Source of the DNA: an uncultured Oribacterium sp.
GTDB lineage: Bacteria; Bacillota; Clostridia; Lachnospirales; Lachnospiraceae
Reading direction: 5' to 3'
Assembly: GCA_902485915.1 (NCBI GenBank)
Contig: CABTMH010000158.1
Location: 1 to 14,822 of the forward strand
Length of the DNA stretch: 14,822 bases
The translations under genes and the position numbers were made by a program. Under the pieces are notes generated by a model. The model searched no databases, was not told the origin of the DNA, and saw only the letters and a program-made list of their open reading frames with translations. Below, in pieces: positions 14,282 through 14,822 of this stretch (the stretch's first letter is position 1; the number at the start of each line of letters is the position of its first letter).

Positions 14282-14710
14282 ATGAATAAAGAAAATACAG
14301 ATCTGAAAAGCCTGATCGAGAAGGCACTGGATATGCGGAACTACAGCTATGTTCCGTACTCCCATTTCCATGTGGGCGTCGCGCTCCTCGCAAAAAACGG
14401 AAAGGTATACGGTGGCTGCAACATCGAGAACGCGAGCTATGGCGTGGCGAACTGTGCCGAGCGTACGGCGCTGTTTCATGCCGTCAGCGAGGGTGTGAAG
14501 GAGTTTGACCGCATCGTGATCACCGGCGGCCCGGAGGAGGGCGAGCTACAGTTCTGTGCGCCGTGTGGCATCTGCCGCCAGGCACTGCGCGAGTTCTGTG
14601 ACCCGAAGAGCTTCGAGATCATCCTCGCGAAGTCGACGGAGGACTACCGGACCTACACGCTCGAGCAGCTGCTTCCGGAGAGCTTCGGACCTGAAAACCT
14701 GGTCAATTAA
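14282..14710 (+). CDS. cdd: Cytidine deaminase
   Basis: This 142-residue protein hydrolyses cytidine and deoxycytidine to uridine forms in pyrimidine salvage. It has the length of the small tetrameric type with three zinc cysteines: Cys58 in the NCAER motif with proton-shuttle Glu60, and Cys95 and Cys98 in PCGIC. CNIENASYG (46-54) binds the nucleoside. The start is ATG 14282 with GAGAGGAT ahead; a TTG eight codons upstream is less likely. Most of the gene uses G or C at third codon positions, clearly more than the GRE genes. Its neighbour downstream appears to be a purine nucleoside phosphorylase, a sensible salvage pairing. Confidence 0.95.
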   Translation: MNKENTDLKSLIEKALDMRNYSYVPYSHFHVGVALLAKNGKVYGGCNIENASYGVANCAERTALFHAVSEGVKEFDRIVITGGPEEGELQFCAPCGICRQALREFCDPKSFEIILAKSTEDYRTYTLEQLLPESFGPENLVN

Positions 14711-14796
14711 TATTTTTCATAATCTAAGGTACTAATGAAAGAAAAGCCTGTAAAATCAATGGTTTACGGCTGGGCACTATCGAAAGGAGAAACACT

Positions 14797-14822
14797 ATGT
14801 CAACACCTCACAACAAAGCAGC
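14797..14822 (+). CDS. deoD: Start of probable purine nucleoside phosphorylase (partial)
   Basis: Only eight codons and two bases are in the window, reading MSTPHNKA, preceded by a clear AAAGGAGA at 14783-14790. An N-terminus M-(S/A)-TPHN is characteristic of DeoD-type purine nucleoside phosphorylases. The position right after cdd supports a nucleoside salvage role. The identification rests on very few residues. A bulged stem (AGCC/GGCT with GTAAA/TTTAC) lies in the 86-base gap after cdd. Confidence 0.55.

Noticed and set aside
1..14822. CRISPR arrays, insertion sequences, phage attachment sites
   Set aside because: No regularly spaced repeats, transposase or integrase genes, or flanking direct repeats were seen; the tRNA-Leu gene shows no nearby duplicated 3' end.

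Overview
The window looks like chromosome of an anaerobic, fermentative Firmicute of the Clostridia/Lachnospiraceae kind. The signs are moderate-to-low GC, strong AGGAGG-type ribosome binding sites, oxygen-sensitive glycyl radical chemistry with its ferredoxin-type activating enzyme, an iron-type alcohol dehydrogenase, intrinsic terminators, and a tRNA gene without an encoded CCA. The taxon is inferred from style and gene content only.

Layout. Positions 1-141 hold no gene, only long perfect inverted repeats. A LysR regulator (142-1137, minus) diverges from a four-gene plus-strand unit: a glycyl radical enzyme (GRE, 1424-3907), a TauE/SafE permease (4055-4840), the GRE-activating radical SAM enzyme (4865-5815) and an APC-superfamily permease (5825-7279), closed by an intrinsic terminator at 7292-7328. 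After a 356-nt leader-like gap comes a five-gene unit: CoA-acylating aldehyde dehydrogenase (7636-9009), ADP-forming acyl-CoA synthetase beta (9068-10201) and alpha (10203-11120), iron alcohol dehydrogenase (11219-12364) and an IclR regulator (12414-13208), closed by a terminator at 13207-13232. The rest is ordinary housekeeping: a methylated-DNA methyltransferase (13294-13854), tRNA-Leu(UAG) on the minus strand with a near-consensus promoter, cytidine deaminase (14282-14710), and the first codons of a probable deoD (14797 to the window end).

How the genes fit together. The GRE is of the C-C-E eliminase class (diol dehydratases, choline lyase, sulfonate lyases), so it should turn a 1,2-substituted alcohol into an aldehyde. 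The second unit is a complete aldehyde dismutation module. Half of the aldehyde is oxidised to acyl-CoA and then to acid with ATP formation, and half is reduced to alcohol to re-oxidise NADH. The aldehyde dehydrogenase resembles sulfoacetaldehyde dehydrogenases, and a TauE-type permease sits between the GRE and its activator, which points to an organosulfonate. The best-fitting known scheme is fermentation of 2,3-dihydroxypropane-1-sulfonate (DHPS) through 3-sulfopropionaldehyde. A sulfoacetate-to-isethionate route, or a new substrate such as an amino-sulfonate brought in by the APC permease, remains open. The GRE active site matches neither isethionate lyase nor classical glycerol dehydratase at the positions I can compare, so substrate identity is the main open question. 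No microcompartment shell genes are present.
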